From positions 1-64,000 of the forward strand of contig JABXIM010000107.1 of NCBI GenBank assembly GCA_013373085.1: DNA of 64,000 nt, written 5' to 3'. The position numbers were made by a program, and so were the translations under genes. Below are positions 63,771 to 64,000 of the stretch, piece by piece; positions within the stretch are counted from its first letter, which is position 1; each line of letters begins with the position of its first letter. The notes below the pieces were generated by a model that was not told where the DNA came from, did no database searches, and worked only from the letters and a program-made list of their open reading frames with translations. This DNA comes from Oceanospirillaceae bacterium. Lineage in GTDB: Bacteria; Pseudomonadota; Gammaproteobacteria; Pseudomonadales; Balneatricaceae.

Positions 63771-64000
63771 TCAGTTTGCTTCGACGGGCTCGCGATCCGG
63801 CAGCGTGACGTTCAGTTCCAGCACGGAGCAGCTGTCGTTATTCTCCAGCTGGATGCTGATGTCGTCCTGATCGATCTGGATGTACTTGCGAATGACGGCC
63901 AGAATCTCTTCCTGCATCTGCGGCAAATAATCCGGCTGCTGCCGGCGACCGCGCTCGTGCGCGACGATGACCTGCAACCGTTCCTTGGCAACCGCCGCAG
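63771..64000 (-). CDS. minE: Cell division topological specificity factor MinE (5' end outside window)
   Basis: The C-terminal 76 residues of MinE, which drives MinCD oscillation to place the division site. The visible part reads [19 protein letters not shown], then [21 protein letters not shown], the MinCD-dissociating helix followed by the topological-specificity domain with its beta strands ([13 protein letters not shown]). Full MinE is about 85-90 residues, so only the first ten or so are beyond the right border. The frame is open to the window edge. minD and minC are expected beyond the border. Confidence 0.95.
   Translation of the reverse strand, partial: AAVAKERLQVIVAHERGRRQQPDYLPQMQEEILAVIRKYIQIDQDDISIQLENNDSCSVLELNVTLPDREPVEAN

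Overview
This 64 kb window is a GC-rich, densely coded, ordinary chromosomal segment of a gammaproteobacterium. I see no phage, plasmid, transposase, CRISPR array, rRNA or tRNA gene. Two neighbourhoods match Pseudomonas-type order: an Anr/FNR regulator followed by apt, and a YihY-family gene divergent from arsC-wrbA-DUF2069. The 180-kDa class NAD-glutamate dehydrogenase, rdgC, sbcDC and minE fit a motile, free-living (probably marine or related) member of the Pseudomonadales/Oceanospirillales. The genus is not determined.

Layout. 0-6.3 kb: oxygen regulator anr, a repeat-rich spacer, apt with a candidate Anr box, rdgC, queE, a CDF metal transporter and a YigZ-family gene. 6.3-18.3 kb: L,D-transpeptidase, a GGDEF cyclase, a DUF523/TudS-like protein, an MscS-type channel, proS, and two tandem 975-residue HD-GYP sensors, so c-di-GMP synthesis and breakdown genes lie close together. 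18.3-23.0 kb: yihY-like and acylphosphatase on the minus strand, divergent from a tightly overlapping operon arsC, wrbA-like, DUF2069 and a cysteine desulfurase-SufE fusion. 23.1-31.8 kb: a LysR regulator, a large ABC-exporter-like protein with a degenerate ATPase, a periplasmic protein, an OmpR-type regulator, a hybrid kinase, a ferritin-like diiron protein and a 49-codon small gene. 32-38.2 kb: a small alpha-helical protein, TauE/SafE permease, topoisomerase III, NhaC-type antiporter, AcpH and an ABM-family monooxygenase.

38.2-44.1 kb is the most distinctive metabolic island: a VOC protein, a DmdA/LigM-like tetrahydrofolate-dependent methyltransferase, a MetF-like reductase, formate-tetrahydrofolate ligase, and a convergent GbdR/GlxA-type regulator. 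Together they could remove a methyl group from an unknown methylated compound, pass it to tetrahydrofolate, oxidise it and release formate with ATP gain. 44.3-64 kb: RhlE helicase, a 50-bp tandem repeat, a small winged-helix protein, sbcD-sbcC, mtgA, NAD-GDH, a 3D-domain protein, a PqiA-like membrane protein, a PAS-containing chemoreceptor with a possible coupled leader peptide, hrpB with an overlapping small gene, and the 3' end of minE.

The best candidates for undescribed biology are the pseudo-ATPase ABC protein with its neighbours (24.2-30.4 kb), the C1 island, and the HD-GYP pair with a roughly 160-residue insertion inside the catalytic domain. All assignments come from reading sequence and motifs; nothing was searched.
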